DNA of 64,000 bases from Phocicoccus pinnipedialis (GCF_903994035.1 NZ_CAJEWB010000006.1:1-64000); one strand, 5' to 3'; shown: positions 35,027 through 44,134, counted from the stretch's first letter. The notes: generated by a model not told the origin, from the sequence alone. Program-made: numbers and translations.

Positions 35027-36424
35027 TTAAATAAGTGCACTCATTAATGCATTTGCTAATGAGAAATAAATAACTAAACTGATGATGTCATTACTCGTCG
35101 TGATGAAAGGACCACTTGCTACAGCTGGGTCAATACCAATCCTTTGCATACCCATTGGAATAAATGTCCCAGATAATGTTGCAACAGTCATTGCCACAAA
35201 TAGAGAGATGCTAACGATGACACCAAGCATTGGTTGTCCAAATAAAATTGAGATAATACCAAATAATAACACCCCACATACGAGACCCGTGATCATTCCT
35301 GTTGAAATATCTTTTACCGCGAGCTTAACTAGACTCTGATTTTTAATCTCACCAGTAGAAAGTCCACGAACTGCTACTGCAAGACTCTGTGTACCTGCGT
35401 TACCTGCCATTCCACCAATTATTGGAATAAACGCTCCAAGTATCGCCACTTTTTGTAATGTTTCTTCAAAAGTTGAAAGCATCGTAGCAGTGATCATTCC
35501 CATGAATGTAAGCCCTATAAGCCAAGGTAATCGCTTCTTTGCACTTTGCAGTGCTGTCGCAGCTTGCGGAGAACCTTCCTCACTCATACCCGCAAGCTTA
35601 TAATAATCCTCTTCCGCTTCTTCATGAATAACATCCATGATATCATCCGCAGTAATAATACCGACAAGATGATTTTGATAATCCACTACAGGTACTGCCA
35701 AGAAGTCATAATCACGCACGATATTTGCGACTTCTTCTTGGTCGTCAGAAGCACGTACTGAAATTACCCGTTCTTTCATGATGTCACCAATATAGGCATC
35801 ATCTTCTGCAACGATTAAATCACGAAGTGATATAATCCCCGCAAGTTTATTGGTTGGATCTGTGACAAATAAATAGTAAATAGTCTCAGAGTTTGGCGCA
35901 ACTTTCTTTAAATGTTCCATAGCTTGACGAACTGTCATTTCATTGTCAATAGATACGAATTCTGTAGTCATGATACCACCAGCGGTATCTTCTTCGTAAT
36001 TCATAAGCGTACGAATCTCTTCGCGGTCCTCACGGTTCATCAGAGGTAAATATGTCGCAGCCATTTCTTTTGGTAGCTCATTTAAAATGTCTACAGCGTT
36101 GTCGTACTGCATGAGTCCAACAACGTGAGCGGCATAACGTGCATCCATTTCACTGAAGAGTTCTTCATATTCATCTGGTTCTAGTTCAAAACTATCAAAG
36201 AAATCCGAGACTTCCTTAGGTGACAAGAAATGATATAAACTTTCTCTCTCGCCTATATTTAATGTCAAGAAGAATTCACTTTGCTCATAAGTATGGAGGT
36301 CAAGAAACGCTTCTCTAAACTGGTCATATTCATTATTATTTAATAAGTTTCTCATATCGAGAAACACCGCTTCAAAGTCAATTTCTTGATGTGATTTGAT
36401 TTCTTTATTATTTTTAGTTTCCAT
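35027..36424 (-). CDS. mgtE: Magnesium transporter MgtE
   Basis: 465-residue Mg2+ channel. Its parts are the MgtE N-terminal superhelical domain (about 20-140), two CBS domains that sense Mg2+ (about 145-270), and five C-terminal membrane helices with the pore segment GTFIPMGMQRIGIDPAVASG and FITTSNDIISL. The length is usual. Its start follows the nadK stop by only 14 nt. In staphylococci as I recall them, a pseudouridine synthase gene lies between nadK and mgtE; it is absent here. Confidence 0.95.
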   Translation of the reverse strand: METKNNKEIKSHQEIDFEAVFLDMRNLLNNNEYDQFREAFLDLHTYEQSEFFLTLNIGERESLYHFLSPKEVSDFFDSFELEPDEYEELFSEMDARYAAHVVGLMQYDNAVDILNELPKEMAATYLPLMNREDREEIRTLMNYEEDTAGGIMTTEFVSIDNEMTVRQAMEHLKKVAPNSETIYYLFVTDPTNKLAGIISLRDLIVAEDDAYIGDIMKERVISVRASDDQEEVANIVRDYDFLAVPVVDYQNHLVGIITADDIMDVIHEEAEEDYYKLAGMSEEGSPQAATALQSAKKRLPWLIGLTFMGMITATMLSTFEETLQKVAILGAFIPIIGGMAGNAGTQSLAVAVRGLSTGEIKNQSLVKLAVKDISTGMITGLVCGVLLFGIISILFGQPMLGVIVSISLFVAMTVATLSGTFIPMGMQRIGIDPAVASGPFITTSNDIISLVIYFSLANALMSALI

Positions 36425-36438
36425 GACTTCCCTCCTTA

Positions 36439-37230
36439 TTAGTTAGATATAAATGATTCTCTGACGCGTTGCCAAAACGGAAATGGTCTAAAGCGTGCAA
36501 ATCGAATCGATTCTTTTGCAACGCGATATTCTATTTGTTCGATACTACCAATTTCAAAATGCAAATGATCAATAGCAACCGCATGTGGTAATTCTGTGGT
36601 CGTAGAAATCCGTACAAAGTGAGTATCTGGGAAAACCATTGGTGAACCAACAGTTCTAAACACACGATTGTTTAGCGACGCAATTTCTGTCATTTGCATC
36701 GCTCTGAAGGATGGGTGAATAATCGCACCACCAAGAGATTTATTATAAGCTGTAGAACCTGATGGCGTTGACATACAAATACCATCTCCACGGAATCGTT
36801 CAAATAATCCCTTTCTTAAACTGACGTCGATAACAAGTGTTGTGCCACGAGGCATCTTTAGTGTCGATTCATTTAGAGAAAGAAATTCATGTGTTTCATC
36901 TGCACACATTACTTTCGTTTTAACGAGTGGATACTCGATCACCTCAAAGTCTTGTTCAATAATCAAATCAATCAATTCATCTGTTTCTTCAGGATTCCAA
37001 TCTGCATAGAATCCAAGGTGCCCAGTATGTACCCCAACAAAACACGTCTCTTTTAAGCGATGCTGATACTTGTGGAATGCACTGAGCAGCGTTCCATCTC
37101 CACCTATTGATATCACCAGTTCAGGACTTTCCTCATTCAATGTCATACCTGCACCTGTGAGTCGTTCGATCATCTTTCTTTGTAATTCTGACGAAATTTC
37201 ATCACTTCTAGATATGATTTGAAAGTGCAT
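36439..37230 (-). CDS. nadK: NAD kinase
   Basis: 263-residue ATP-dependent NAD kinase, the source of NADP+. It carries VISIGGDGTLLSAF (GGDG near 49-52), the LNE motif (LNESTL) and the NAD-binding GDGICMSTPSGSTAYNKSLGG. GAGGT precedes the ATG, and the relQ stop is 12 nt upstream. It lies in the relQ-nadK-mgtE order. Confidence 0.95.
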   Translation of the reverse strand: MHFQIISRSDEISSELQRKMIERLTGAGMTLNEESPELVISIGGDGTLLSAFHKYQHRLKETCFVGVHTGHLGFYADWNPEETDELIDLIIEQDFEVIEYPLVKTKVMCADETHEFLSLNESTLKMPRGTTLVIDVSLRKGLFERFRGDGICMSTPSGSTAYNKSLGGAIIHPSFRAMQMTEIASLNNRVFRTVGSPMVFPDTHFVRISTTTELPHAVAIDHLHFEIGSIEQIEYRVAKESIRFARFRPFPFWQRVRESFISN

Positions 37231-37242
37231 ACTGTACCTCCT

Positions 37243-37863
37243 CTAAAGATTACGCTGCTTCGAGAAGAATTTTTGTGCTTCTTGTACTTCTTCTCTAATT
37301 AATGACATTTCTTGATCGAGTTTGTTCGCTGCTTCAGCAGCAGTCTGTAATCTCTCTTTAATTTCTTCCGGGTATTCACCAGAATATTTATAATTTAGTG
37401 TGTGTTCAATTGTTGCCCAAAAGTTCATAGCTAAAGTACGTACCTGAATTTCAGCTAAGATATTTACCTGTCCCTCAATACTTTCAACGGGATACTCGAT
37501 AATAATGTGATAAGAACGGTATCCACTTTCTTTAGTGTTCGTAATATAATCACGTTCTTCAACAATACGCATATCTTTTCTCTTGCTGATTTGATTTCTT
37601 ATGATTTCAATGTCATCAACGAATTGACACACAATTCGTACACCAGCAATGTCATACATTCCTTCACGTAAGTTATCATATGAGATATTGTTTTTACTCG
37701 CCTTCTCGATAATACTTTGCACAGGTTTGACACGCGCAGTGACGAATTCAATGGGCGAGGACATACGGTTAATTTGGTAATCTTTACGAATACCTTTTAA
37801 TTTTATCTTTAACTCTTCGACGGCTTGTCTATATGGTGATAAAAACACATCCCACTCATCCAT
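37243..37863 (-). CDS. relQ: Small alarmone synthetase RelQ (YjbM)
   Basis: 206-residue single-domain GTP/GDP pyrophosphokinase that makes (p)ppGpp, without the hydrolase and regulatory domains of Rel. The synthetase motifs are MYDIAGVRIVCQFVDDI (about 68-84), NTKESGYRSYHIIIEYP (about 109-125) and AEIQVRTLAMNFWATIEH (about 137-154). A charged C-terminal helix closes the protein, as in tetrameric RelQ. GGAGG precedes ATG 37863. It lies in the nadK cluster as in other Firmicutes. Confidence 0.94.
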   Translation of the reverse strand: MDEWDVFLSPYRQAVEELKIKLKGIRKDYQINRMSSPIEFVTARVKPVQSIIEKASKNNISYDNLREGMYDIAGVRIVCQFVDDIEIIRNQISKRKDMRIVEERDYITNTKESGYRSYHIIIEYPVESIEGQVNILAEIQVRTLAMNFWATIEHTLNYKYSGEYPEEIKERLQTAAEAANKLDQEMSLIREEVQEAQKFFSKQRNL

Positions 37864-37874
37864 ATTAACGCCTC

Positions 37875-38219
37875 CTATGCTTTAAACGTTTCGACGACTT
37901 TCGCTTCAAACTCTTTTCCATAGTTGTTGTTGCCTTCGATATTACTAATTAAATAATTGAGTTCATCATAAAATTCAGTGAGTTCTAACGTCTCGTTTAA
38001 GATGATTTTACGATTTCTATATCTTTCAAGCATTTCCCAAGTCTCACTTACAAAATGGAGTCTCACATAATCGACACCGTTATCTAGAAGATAAATAAAT
38101 GAGAAATCATCTGAGTCAACAATCATTTGACTCACCGAAGTACATTTTGAAACATCTGCATCTGTAAATACATTTAATGTTTCATTTTCAAATTTCATTT
38201 CAGTCACATAAATATCCAT
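37875..38219 (-). CDS. UPF0738 family protein (YjbL-like)
   Basis: About 114 residues with the UPF0738 pattern, a small alpha/beta protein of unknown role found next to relQ in bacilli and staphylococci. ATG 38219 has AGGAG 8 nt upstream; readings from upstream starts lack a site. It ends 11 nt before relQ. No motif suggests a reaction. The family call rests on size, position and resemblance from memory. Confidence 0.72.
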   Translation of the reverse strand: MDIYVTEMKFENETLNVFTDADVSKCTSVSQMIVDSDDFSFIYLLDNGVDYVRLHFVSETWEMLERYRNRKIILNETLELTEFYDELNYLISNIEGNNNYGKEFEAKVVETFKA

Positions 38220-38333
38220 TTTCTTCACTCCTACCAGCATATATTTTACCATATATTTATCAGTATCCCATATTAAATCTGAATGCTTTACAGGTAAACA
38301 CTAAATACGCATAATAATGTTGAGGTGTAAGTT

Positions 38334-38918
38334 ATGATAGAGACTGAAATAGAATTTAAAAACCTAATTACTAATAATGAATTCAAACAAATTAGAGATT
38401 CCTTTTTTATAGATATCGCGCCTTTCTACCAGACAAATTTCTATATAGATACTGATGACTTACAAATTAGAAATCATATCCTGATGCTGCGCATTCGAGA
38501 AGTAGAAGACCGTTTTGTACTTACATTAAAGGTACCTAACGATACGCATGTAATCACAGAATATCATCAAATAATAGATGAAGAGATTCTAAAGCAAGCA
38601 AATATAGCTGAGTTTGAACTCGGAGCTGATATAATTAATGTTCTAAAGGAAAGAGACATCGATACGACTGCCTTAAAAATCCAAGGTCAACTAGAGACAA
38701 TCCGATACGAACGTACTTACAAGAATGGTCTACTTGTACTCGATGAAAGTCATTACTTTGATGAAATAGATTATGAACTTGAATATGAGGCAAAAAACGT
38801 AAGTGATGGTAAGGTTGTCTTTAATGAAATTCTAGACCATTTTGATATCACAAGAACTGAAGAAGTTGTTAAGAGCGAGCGCTTCTATAGGAAGTTAGTA
38901 GAAAGGAAGCATGGATAA
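38334..38918 (+). CDS. CYTH domain phosphatase-like protein (YjbK)
   Basis: 194-residue triphosphate tunnel metalloenzyme of the YjbK type. The signature ETEIEFK at residues 3-9 is the ExExK motif, and charged beta strands (LMLRIREVEDRFVLTLKVP, YELEYEAKNVSDG) line the tunnel. Relatives hydrolyse inorganic or nucleoside triphosphates with a divalent metal. GAGGTG lies 6 nt before the ATG. It overlaps the globin gene by 8 nt, as in the yjbK-yjbI arrangement. Confidence 0.87.
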   Translation: MIETEIEFKNLITNNEFKQIRDSFFIDIAPFYQTNFYIDTDDLQIRNHILMLRIREVEDRFVLTLKVPNDTHVITEYHQIIDEEILKQANIAEFELGADIINVLKERDIDTTALKIQGQLETIRYERTYKNGLLVLDESHYFDEIDYELEYEAKNVSDGKVVFNEILDHFDITRTEEVVKSERFYRKLVERKHG

Positions 38919-39291
38919 TTTGGTTTCAGTTTACGAAACAATTGGACAGGAAAAACTTTACGAGATGATTGATGTTTTTTATCAATATGTAGAAAAAGAT
39001 GATCGCATTAATTTTTTATTTCCTGGAGATTGGGAAGACACAGCATATAAACAAAAATTATTTCAGACACAGTTTTTAGGCGGACCAAACCTTTACAATG
39101 AAACGTTTGGTCATCCGATGATGCGTGCTAGGCATATGCCGTTTAAAATTACGGAGAAATCAAGGGATGCATGGCTGGATAATATGAGAAAAGCAATGAA
39201 TGATGTTGGACTAGACAGTGATCTAAGTGAACATCTTCTCGCTAGATATACTTTAACAGCTAATCATATGGTCAACACATTTGAACAATAA
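38911..39291 (+). CDS. Truncated (2/2) haemoglobin, group II (YjbI-like)
   Basis: 126-residue 2-on-2 globin. It shows the start of the fold (YETIGQEKLYEMIDVFYQYV), FPGDW, and the proximal haem His region ETFGHPMMRARHMPFKI followed by WLDNMRKAM, all typical of group II. It is likely to be a haem protein handling O2, NO or peroxide; in Bacillus the neighbour YjbH was once proposed to interact with it. GGAAG precedes the start, and it is translationally coupled to yjbK. Confidence 0.9.
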   Translation: MDNLVSVYETIGQEKLYEMIDVFYQYVEKDDRINFLFPGDWEDTAYKQKLFQTQFLGGPNLYNETFGHPMMRARHMPFKITEKSRDAWLDNMRKAMNDVGLDSDLSEHLLARYTLTANHMVNTFEQ

Positions 39292-39318
39292 TGGTTAATT
39301 TACATGAGGTGACATACA

Positions 39319-40095
39319 TTGAGTAAATCAAATATTATTCCTCTATTTATAGATCCAGTAGATTATAGAGTAGAGGCATTCTATTTTTTCGATCCATTCT
39401 CAGAAACATCACTTGAGATGGAAGCAATAATCAATAAATTATTACTTGAGTATAAAGGACATTTACATGTCACTAAGGTACTCGCACCCTCCTTAAATGT
39501 TCTGACAAAATGCCAGGCACAATCGACATCTAATCAAGATAACGTGGCACTTGCATATAAAGCAGCAGAAGTACAAGGTCGCTTGAAAGCACGTAAATTC
39601 ATGAGATATCTGTTCAATCGCATCACTCCAGTGAATGGCATTTGTACAAGTGAAATGATTGAAGAATGCGCAGAGTTATCAGGACTCGACATGCACGCAT
39701 TCAAAGAGGAAATCAACAGCGAGAATTTACACATACTACTAAAGCGTGACCTGGCACTTTATAGAGAACTCGATATTGAAGAACACCCTACTTTCGTGTT
39801 TTTTAGTGGAGATGTGAACGAAGATGGACTAAAGATTGAAGGCATTTACGACTATTATGTATATGCACATATCATACACGAGATGCTTGGAATTGACGTT
39901 AAGAAAAAAGCATTACCAAATATTTATGATTACATCATGAAAAATGAACTCGTAAGCTTCAGAGAGTTGAAAACAATATATGACTGGCGCGAAGGCGTCC
40001 TAATAAATGAACTCAGAAGACTTGAATTCGAACACGTTATAAATCGAGTCAAGCTCGTCGGCACAGAGTATTATAAGATTGCAAAAACAGAATGA
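39319..40095 (+). CDS. spxH: ClpXP adaptor SpxH (YjbH)
   Basis: 258-residue thioredoxin-like adaptor that delivers Spx to ClpXP. Conserved blocks are FYFFDPFS (22-28), VLTKCQAQSTSN and ALAYKAAEVQGR, matching staphylococcal YjbH. The start is TTG 39319 with GAGGTGAC upstream. The N-terminal redox pair is missing: Bacillus has CPEC and S. aureus keeps a Cys (FFDPFSSDC), but here the sequence is FFDPFSETS. Its substrate SpxA is encoded at 44289-44684. Confidence 0.9.
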   Translation: MSKSNIIPLFIDPVDYRVEAFYFFDPFSETSLEMEAIINKLLLEYKGHLHVTKVLAPSLNVLTKCQAQSTSNQDNVALAYKAAEVQGRLKARKFMRYLFNRITPVNGICTSEMIEECAELSGLDMHAFKEEINSENLHILLKRDLALYRELDIEEHPTFVFFSGDVNEDGLKIEGIYDYYVYAHIIHEMLGIDVKKKALPNIYDYIMKNELVSFRELKTIYDWREGVLINELRRLEFEHVINRVKLVGTEYYKIAKTE

Positions 40096-40106
40096 GAAAT
40101 ATTTAG

Positions 40107-40154
40107 ATCCAACAAATTGGTACAGCAAATACTTACCAGTTTGTTGGATTTTTA
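40107..40154 (+). terminator. Terminator after spxH
   Basis: ATCCAACAAATTGGTA and TACCAGTTTGTTGGAT form a 16-bp stem with one wobble and a 14-nt loop, then TTTTAT. Confidence 0.85.
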
Positions 40155-40292
40155 TATCTTGGAATGAGTGTTTTTGACTATAAAATCTTTAAAGATGAGA
40201 AAATTTAATGAATCATTACATCCGTATTCTACAACTTCCTCTTGAATCTTATGGTTAATCCTCGAATCAACTTTCTCCACGTAATTGTTCAC

Positions 40293-40326
40293 AAAAAAGA
40301 AGCACACCTTCTATAGTGTGCTTCTT
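40293..40326 (-). terminator. Terminator of rsaE
   Basis: AAGAAGCACAC and GTGTGCTTCTT form an 11-bp stem with an 8-nt loop, followed leftward by TTTT. Confidence 0.9.
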
Positions 40327-40399
40327 ACAAAGGGGATGGGAGAAACTTTACTTCACTGTAAACAAAAGGGGAATGTTTAATCAGTGAAGTAATTTCTGT
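40293..40399 (-). ncRNA. rsaE: RsaE/RoxS family small regulatory RNA
   Basis: Read leftward, the segment contains ATTCCCCTTTTGTTTACAG and then TTTCTCCCATCCCCTTTGT, the C-rich antisense loops that define RsaE. It ends in an intrinsic terminator. The position next to pepF and spxH is that of rsaE in staphylococci. RsaE base-pairs through UCCCC with ribosome sites of TCA cycle, folate and arginine genes. A promoter TTGAGC-17-TATATT lies just upstream. A TGTGAA-type half dyad at about 40451-40465 could be a SrrA/ResD-like site. Confidence 0.9.
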
Positions 40400-40405
40400 G
40401 TATTA

Positions 40406-40434
40406 AATATACCATGTTATCAACGGTTGCTCAA
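40406..40434 (-). promoter_or_regulatory. Sigma-A promoter of rsaE
   Basis: -35 TTGAGC, a 17-nt spacer and -10 TATATT (40411-40406), placing the RNA start near 40399. Confidence 0.65.
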
Positions 40435-40517
40435 TCATTTTGATAATCATTTCACATATTTGTAAGATGATACAATTTATAAATATTTTTAGATACTTTA
40501 ACCAAAAACTTTTAAAA

Positions 40518-40547
40518 TAAATAAGAACCAACGTTTGTCGGTTCTTT
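40518..40547 (-). terminator. Terminator of pepF
   Basis: AAGAACC and GGTTCTT pair around a 10-nt loop (with an inner GAC/GT contact), followed leftward by ATTTATTTT. Confidence 0.7.
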
Positions 40548-40553
40548 TCTAAT

Positions 40554-42347
40554 CTATTCTTTAATTAATTTTTCAAACTGGTCGAGTTTTTCTTCAAAGA
40601 ATTTCATTGCTTTCTCAATAGGCTCTGAAGTTGTCATGTCTACTCCAGCATTTTTAAGAATTTCTATTGGATAGTTTGAAGATCCTTTTTTTAGGAATTC
40701 ATTAATATAGCGCTCTGCTACTTGGCTCCCACCTTCTAAAACTTGTTTAGAAAGGGTTGCAGCAGCTGAGTAACCTGTTGCGTATTGGTAAACATAGTAG
40801 TTCATGTAGAAGTGAGGAATTCTTGCCCATTCGCGCGAAATAAACTCATCATATGAAACTGCATCTCCGTAATACTTTTTATTTAATTCACCATATACTT
40901 CATTTAGCTTACCTGCAGTTAGTGGCTCTCCACTTTCTTTCAAGCTGTGAATTTTGTGTTCAAATTCTGCAAACATTGTTTGACGGAATACTGTTCCACG
41001 AAATCCTTCAAGTTGTTCGTTCAGTAAGTAAAGTTGTTTCTTCTTGTCATCTAGCTTGTTGTACATATAGTCTGCAAGTAGTGCTTCATTAAATGTGCTT
41101 GCTACTTCTGCTACAAATATTGAGTAACCAGAAATATTCGCAGGTTGGTTTTTACGGCTGTAATAGCTGTGTACTGAGTGTCCAAATTCATGAGCAAGTG
41201 TAAATAGGTTATCTACATTATCTTGCCAGTTCATTAATATATATGGATTTGTACCATAAGTACCCGATGAGTATGCTCCAGAACGCTTTCCTTTGTTCTC
41301 ATATACATCTACCCAGCGGTTGTCTAGGCCTTCTTTAACAATCGATACGTACTCATCACCAAGTGGTTCTAATGCGTTTAACATCCATTCTTGTGCTTCT
41401 TCATAAGACATTTTAAAGTCTTCATTTACAAGTGGTGTGTATATATCGTACATTTTTAGTTCATCTAGTCCTAATAATTCTTTACGTAATTCAGTATATC
41501 TATGCAGTAAGTGTAAATTGTTGTTTACGGTCTCTACTAATTGATCGTATACCGCTTCAGGAATATGGTTGTTCGCGAGCGCTTGTTCACGTGAAGATTT
41601 ATATCCACGAACTTTACTGCTGAAGATGTGTGAATTTACAACACCTTCTAGTGTTTTACTCATTGTATTTTCAAAGCCTTGGTAAGATGAATACAAGCTT
41701 TCATAAGCAGATTTACGTAATACACGGTCGTTTGATTTTAGTAAGTCAACGAACGTACCTTGAGTCACTGAGTACTCTTTTCCTTCTTTATCTTTAGCCT
41801 TGTCGAAAGTTAAATCTGCGTTGTTGAACATCATGTATGTAGATGTTGGTGTAGATAAAACCTCACCTGCTTCTGCAAGTAATTTTTCTTCTTTATCACT
41901 TAGGACATGAGGACGACGCTTATTGATTTTTTCAATATCCAATTTAAATTCTTTTAATGACTCGTCATCAGCCCACTCTGTTAAAGTATCTGCGTCAATT
42001 TCCATTAAAGCTGGTAGGAAGAAACTCCATGCAGATGATATCTTAACGGCAAGTGTACGGGCACGTGATTCCATGCCACTATATAAATCATTTGATGTAT
42101 CCTGGTCATGCTTAAGGTGCGCATATACGTAGACTTTTCCGAAATCTACATCTATTTCACGCTCAAGTTCTAATGCTTCAACTAATTCTTCTTTAGTTTT
42201 GATACCAGATTTGAATTTCTCCTCTTCACCAATTCTTGCTTCGACATCTTTTAGAGCTTTCTCCCAAGCATCATCAGACTCAAAAATTGTAGTGAGATCC
42301 CAAGTGTTTTCTAATTGCTGTTCTTCTCGCTTCATTAATTCTGCCAT
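40554..42347 (-). CDS. pepF: Oligoendopeptidase F
   Basis: 597-residue cytoplasmic M3 metallopeptidase that trims peptides of about 7-17 residues. The zinc motif is LAHEFGHSVHSYY with HEFGH near 384-388, and the downstream Glu ligand lies in ISGYSIFVAEVASTFNE. The length is usual (about 600). It lies next to rsaE as in staphylococci. AGGAGG-like GGAGG precedes the ATG. Confidence 0.95.
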   Translation of the reverse strand: MAELMKREEQQLENTWDLTTIFESDDAWEKALKDVEARIGEEEKFKSGIKTKEELVEALELEREIDVDFGKVYVYAHLKHDQDTSNDLYSGMESRARTLAVKISSAWSFFLPALMEIDADTLTEWADDESLKEFKLDIEKINKRRPHVLSDKEEKLLAEAGEVLSTPTSTYMMFNNADLTFDKAKDKEGKEYSVTQGTFVDLLKSNDRVLRKSAYESLYSSYQGFENTMSKTLEGVVNSHIFSSKVRGYKSSREQALANNHIPEAVYDQLVETVNNNLHLLHRYTELRKELLGLDELKMYDIYTPLVNEDFKMSYEEAQEWMLNALEPLGDEYVSIVKEGLDNRWVDVYENKGKRSGAYSSGTYGTNPYILMNWQDNVDNLFTLAHEFGHSVHSYYSRKNQPANISGYSIFVAEVASTFNEALLADYMYNKLDDKKKQLYLLNEQLEGFRGTVFRQTMFAEFEHKIHSLKESGEPLTAGKLNEVYGELNKKYYGDAVSYDEFISREWARIPHFYMNYYVYQYATGYSAAATLSKQVLEGGSQVAERYINEFLKKGSSNYPIEILKNAGVDMTTSEPIEKAMKFFEEKLDQFEKLIKE

Positions 42348-42410
42348 TCTAAATCCTCCAAATATTTTTCTTATATCTTAATTTTCTCAATATAATATGT
42401 GAATGGCAAG

Positions 42411-43373
42411 TTATTCATTCGAAATTCGAAGTAATGATTTAAAATCATATAGCAAACCATTTGCAATATCTCTTGATGTCAGGTTCGTATTAATTTTTCG
42501 AATGGTTATATAATCCAAAAACGCATGGTAATTGAATGATTTATTCTTAATGTGATAATAGAGATACAGTTTCCACTCTAGTGGCGATTCCTGTATATAC
42601 CTCTCGAAGGGGGTTAAATATCTGAAGAATACTGGAAGTTCATCAGCAGATACCTGTAACAAATAGAGATAAGTAAGTGTCTTATTCCGAACACTGCGCA
42701 TCATGCGAGCTCGTTTTATTTCATTGCTGATAAAATCAGTTTCCATCTGAATAAACTCATCAATATCATTTATAGGACGCACCAAATCGTGATGAGAGAT
42801 CATTTCTTTTTCATATAACCATCTCATTCCACCTACATTGCCTTTTACTCTATATGCGAAAAATGTCTGCGTATCACTATTCACTGTAAACAAATGAAAC
42901 TCATTCATTGTAGATATCTGAAAATGATTTAAAAAAATTGTGTCTGCTTTTGTTACAATCGTTGAATCATCATGAATCCAACGCACATCTATACCTAATT
43001 TTTTATAGCCGTTCGTGCGTTCTAAAATCAATGACGGTGAAATTTTAGAGAGCTGTATTTCTAGTGCAACACTGTATTCGACAAGACAATCCGGAATTTG
43101 TTCTATCTCATGAAGATAATATTCTAGCCTAACATCATAATGGGGTTTCAGCATCACATATAAATCATTCTTCAACTTCAGGTGCAACGGTGATTCTCTA
43201 CGATAAAGATATCGTTCACACATATTAATATTTTGATGCGAAAAGTGTGCAATTTTGAAGTCACCACGCTTTACAATCACTTCGCTCTGGCATACAGGGC
43301 AATAATATTTTTTGGATCTCGTCGCATAAATGGCTTCTATTTCATTTCCAACTTCATCAATCGCAATAAACAT
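42411..43373 (-). CDS. coiA: Competence protein CoiA
   Basis: About 320 residues. An N-terminal zinc-finger-like part (YYCPVCQSEVIVKRG, IAHFSHQ, CERYLYR) precedes a PD-(D/E)XK-like nuclease core (CLVEYSVALEIQLS) containing the family's WIHDDS region. CoiA acts in recombination of incoming DNA during transformation and is normally ComK-dependent. ATG 43373 has GGAGGGTG upstream. That site lies inside a hairpin with the end of mecA, which could limit translation. Confidence 0.87.
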   Translation of the reverse strand: MFIAIDEVGNEIEAIYATRSKKYYCPVCQSEVIVKRGDFKIAHFSHQNINMCERYLYRRESPLHLKLKNDLYVMLKPHYDVRLEYYLHEIEQIPDCLVEYSVALEIQLSKISPSLILERTNGYKKLGIDVRWIHDDSTIVTKADTIFLNHFQISTMNEFHLFTVNSDTQTFFAYRVKGNVGGMRWLYEKEMISHHDLVRPINDIDEFIQMETDFISNEIKRARMMRSVRNKTLTYLYLLQVSADELPVFFRYLTPFERYIQESPLEWKLYLYYHIKNKSFNYHAFLDYITIRKINTNLTSRDIANGLLYDFKSLLRISNE

Positions 43374-43420
43374 AAAAACACCCTCCTCATACATATATAC
43401 ATGTAAAAGGAGGGTTTTCT
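43374..43420 (-). promoter_or_regulatory. Hairpin between mecA and coiA that encloses the coiA ribosome site
   Basis: Leftward, AAAACCCTCCT pairs with AGGAGGGTGTTTT across an A/T-rich loop and is followed by TTTTTATG. It can act as the mecA terminator and, in read-through RNA, hide the coiA ribosome site. Confidence 0.6.
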
Positions 43421-43423
43421 TTT

Positions 43424-44134
43424 TTATGCTGAAAATTTATTTCGTACCATGCGTCTAACGTTGTTAGACATGATTGTTTTACCGTATTCCATGAGTAACT
43501 CTTCAGTCATATGTGTTAAATTCGCATACTCTAATAAGTTTACTCGTGTTTGTTCACGTTTAATGTCAGTAATTTGTTTCCCAAAATAAATTAAGAAATA
43601 ATATTTTCCTTCAAACGTGATGAATAAATCGTCATATAATGTTTCGTCTTGTTCTTGATGATATGCATAATCAATCAAGTCATCTATTTCGTCAAACTCA
43701 ACAATAAGTGGCTTTCTATAGAGGTTGTGTGACCTCAGTTCTTTATTTAGCATACTTTTTACGCGCTCAAGATCTGCATGGTCAATTTGACCTGTTTGCT
43801 CTTCTTGTAAAGTATCTTCTAGAAAGTTCTTTATTTCGTCATGGTCGAGACCAATTTGCCCTTTTTGAATACCAATCGATTCAGAGTTCTGCTGCGATTT
43901 TGAAACAGTCACTTCAAGTCCTTTGTCGAACGCTTGTACTTGAATCCATAATGGACCTTCATTAATGAATTCTACTGTGTGTTCATCTTTAACTTCATCC
44001 ATGATTTGCCAGAAAAACTCTTCTCCGCGCCTCTTGTTCATCCATAACTCTTCTTTATCGAAGCCACGAGATTCTATATCTTGATAGGTAATATAGAATT
44101 TGAGTGTCGAGTCATCTATACGCTCTATTCTCAT
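43424..44134 (-). CDS. mecA: Adaptor protein MecA
   Basis: 236-residue ClpC adaptor. The N-terminal substrate-binding domain (about 1-80; MRIERIDDSTLKFYITYQD) and the C-terminal ClpC-binding domain (about 120-236) are joined by an acidic linker. MecA targets ComK, and in bacilli also Spx, for degradation. Here comK lies about 27 kb away and spxA is the next gene upstream. The start is ATG 44134 with GGGAGTGAG before it. Confidence 0.95.
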   Translation of the reverse strand: MRIERIDDSTLKFYITYQDIESRGFDKEELWMNKRRGEEFFWQIMDEVKDEHTVEFINEGPLWIQVQAFDKGLEVTVSKSQQNSESIGIQKGQIGLDHDEIKNFLEDTLQEEQTGQIDHADLERVKSMLNKELRSHNLYRKPLIVEFDEIDDLIDYAYHQEQDETLYDDLFITFEGKYYFLIYFGKQITDIKREQTRVNLLEYANLTHMTEELLMEYGKTIMSNNVRRMVRNKFSA

